NCBI GenBank assembly: GCA_017958465.1
Contig: JAGDCQ010000181.1
Coordinates: 1 to 6,921, forward strand
DNA: 6,921 bases
DNA from: Lachnospiraceae bacterium
GTDB lineage: Bacteria; Bacillota; Clostridia; Lachnospirales; Lachnospiraceae
Reading direction: 5' to 3'
Both the position numbers and the translations under genes were made by a program. Each line of letters opens with the position of its first letter. Within the stretch, counting starts at the first letter, position 1. The notes under the pieces are model-generated. The model did not search any database. It saw only the letters and a list, made by a program, of their open reading frames with translations, and had not been told where the DNA came from. Below, piece by piece: positions 5,700-6,921 of the stretch.

Positions 5700-6921
5700 A
5701 GCGAATTACAGGACAAGGAACGGCAGCGGTTTAAGTATCTGACGGAGACACCTATCCCGAAGCTGATAAGCAAGCTTGCCGTTCCGACGATCATCAGCAT
5801 GCTGGTGACCGCGATCTACAACGCAGCCGACACCTACTTTGTCGGAAAGGTATCAACACAGGCAACTGCCGCAGTCGGCGTTGCCTTTTCTGCTATGGCA
5901 ATAATCCAGGCCTTCGGCTTTTTCTGCGGCCAGGGTTCCGGCAATTATCTTTCGAGGATGCTTGGCGCCGGAAAACGCAGGGAAGCTGAGGAAATGGCGG
6001 CAACCGGCCTTGTGCTTTCCGGGATCATAGGTGTAGTGGTGGCTGTGCTGGTGATCTTAAACATTGAGCCTGTATGCTACTTTATAGGCGCAAAGCCTGA
6101 TTTTGTGGAGGACACTGTCCGGTACGTCCGGGTGATAATGATAGGCGCGCCGTTCATGATGGCGCAGTTTGTACTCAACAACCAGCTCAGGTACCAGGGC
6201 AGCGCTATTTATGCCATGGCAGGGCTCCTCTGCGGAGCTATCCTTAACATCGGGCTTGATCCGCTGTTGATACTTGGTTTCAACATGGGGATAACGGGAG
6301 CTGCCATCGCTACCGTTTGTGGACAGATCATCAGCTTTTTCGTATTGCTGTTTGGGACCACAAAGGGTGCAAACATAAGGCTGAGCCTTAAGAACACGAG
6401 GCTTACGCCACATTATCTGCTGGAGATAGTTAACGGCGGTATCCCGGCCCTCTTCAGGCAGGGACTGGCGGCAGTTGCGACACTGCTTCTTAACCGCGCG
6501 GCGGGCGCCTACAGCGATGCTGCGATCGCAGGGATGACGGTTACCACAAGAGTCACGATGTTCATGGCAAGCGCAATGATAGGCTTTGGTCAGGGCTACC
6601 AGCCCGTTTGCTCGTTTAATTACGGAGCGGGCAAGAAAGAACGCGTGAGGGAAGGTTACTTCTTCTGCGTTAAGTGGGGAACCGTTGTGCTGTTGGTGCT
6701 TTCGGCATTTTGTTTTATCTTCTCTCAGGATATCATAAAGTTTTTCAGGGATGATCCGGAAGTTATCGCGGTCGGCAGGATAGCGCTCCGCTGGCAAGCC
6801 GCAGCATTGCCGCTTTTTGCGTGCTCCTGCATCACGAATATGATGCTCCAATCCATGGGAAAGGGCATAAAAGCAAGCATTACAGCTTCTGCACGCAGCG
6901 GATTGTTCTTTATTCCGCTGA
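5697..6921 (+). CDS. MATE family multidrug/toxin efflux transporter, 3' partial
   Basis: This is an integral membrane antiporter of the MATE family, which exports organic cations or metabolites in exchange for Na+ or H+. The open frame runs from TTG 5697 to the window edge with 408 complete codons; full-length members have roughly 450, so about the last tenth is missing. Counting the start as residue 1, the N-terminal half has YNAADTYFVG (41-50), GQGSGNYLSRMLGAGKRREA (78-97) and NIGLDPLLILGFNMGITGAA (184-203), typical of the clostridial MepA/NorM-like branch. The C-terminal half repeats the pattern with GFGQGYQPVCSFNYGAGKKE (296-315), reflecting the family's internal two-fold repeat. Hydrophobic segments are at about 27-47, 58-78, 103-122, 144-160, 171-192, 200-220, 246-268, 280-302, 321-343 and 360-384. 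No frameshift was seen. It is the third gene of the proposed operon, so its cargo might relate to the upstream nucleotidase, but nothing in the sequence shows that. Confidence 0.92.
   Translation, partial: MSELQDKERQRFKYLTETPIPKLISKLAVPTIISMLVTAIYNAADTYFVGKVSTQATAAVGVAFSAMAIIQAFGFFCGQGSGNYLSRMLGAGKRREAEEMAATGLVLSGIIGVVVAVLVILNIEPVCYFIGAKPDFVEDTVRYVRVIMIGAPFMMAQFVLNNQLRYQGSAIYAMAGLLCGAILNIGLDPLLILGFNMGITGAAIATVCGQIISFFVLLFGTTKGANIRLSLKNTRLTPHYLLEIVNGGIPALFRQGLAAVATLLLNRAAGAYSDAAIAGMTVTTRVTMFMASAMIGFGQGYQPVCSFNYGAGKKERVREGYFFCVKWGTVVLLVLSAFCFIFSQDIIKFFRDDPEVIAVGRIALRWQAAALPLFACSCITNMMLQSMGKGIKASITASARSGLFFIPL

Noticed and set aside
6057..6851. Long open frame of 264 codons on the - strand
   Set aside because: It lies opposite the MATE gene, whose + strand frame is open throughout and carries clear family motifs. 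The antisense product is rich in Arg, His and Cys without any domain pattern, as expected of a shadow frame.

Overview
The window reads as chromosomal DNA from a low-to-mid GC Gram-positive anaerobe, most likely a member of the Clostridia such as the Lachnospiraceae. The grounds are the strong AGGAGG-type ribosome binding sites, the use of GTG and TTG starts, the protein families present and the compact, same-strand gene layout. The genus cannot be fixed from the sequence. All six genes lie on the + strand and no RNA gene, mobile element or CRISPR array was seen.

Region 1 (1-3614) is the distal part of a carbohydrate ABC transporter operon. It holds a tandem-domain sugar ATPase (5' end cut off by the window) and two ten-helix-type permeases, translationally coupled by GTGA and ATGA overlaps. 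All three resemble the YtfR/YtfT/YjfF set, which in E. coli imports galactofuranose; related Bifidobacterium sets import fructose. The sugar-binding protein that would reveal the substrate must lie upstream. The unit ends in a clear intrinsic terminator at about 3672-3698.

Region 2 (3615-3860) is a 246-base intergenic stretch with that terminator, a second sequence able to pair with the terminator's left arm, a candidate extended -10 promoter at about 3769-3797 and a strong ribosome binding site.

Region 3 (3861-6921) looks like a second operon of three closely spaced genes. The first is a UshA/YunD-like metallophosphatase/5'-nucleotidase without a signal peptide. The second is a 97-residue acidic protein that looks like a free-standing copy of the middle (linker) domain of the fatty acid kinase FakA/YloV. 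The third is a MATE-family efflux protein that starts with TTG and runs off the window. The two enclosing genes are of known type; the small FakA-domain-like protein is the least explained item and the best candidate for new biology. How the three work together is not evident: a nucleotide or sugar-nucleotide hydrolase plus an exporter might form a detoxification or housecleaning unit, but that is speculation.
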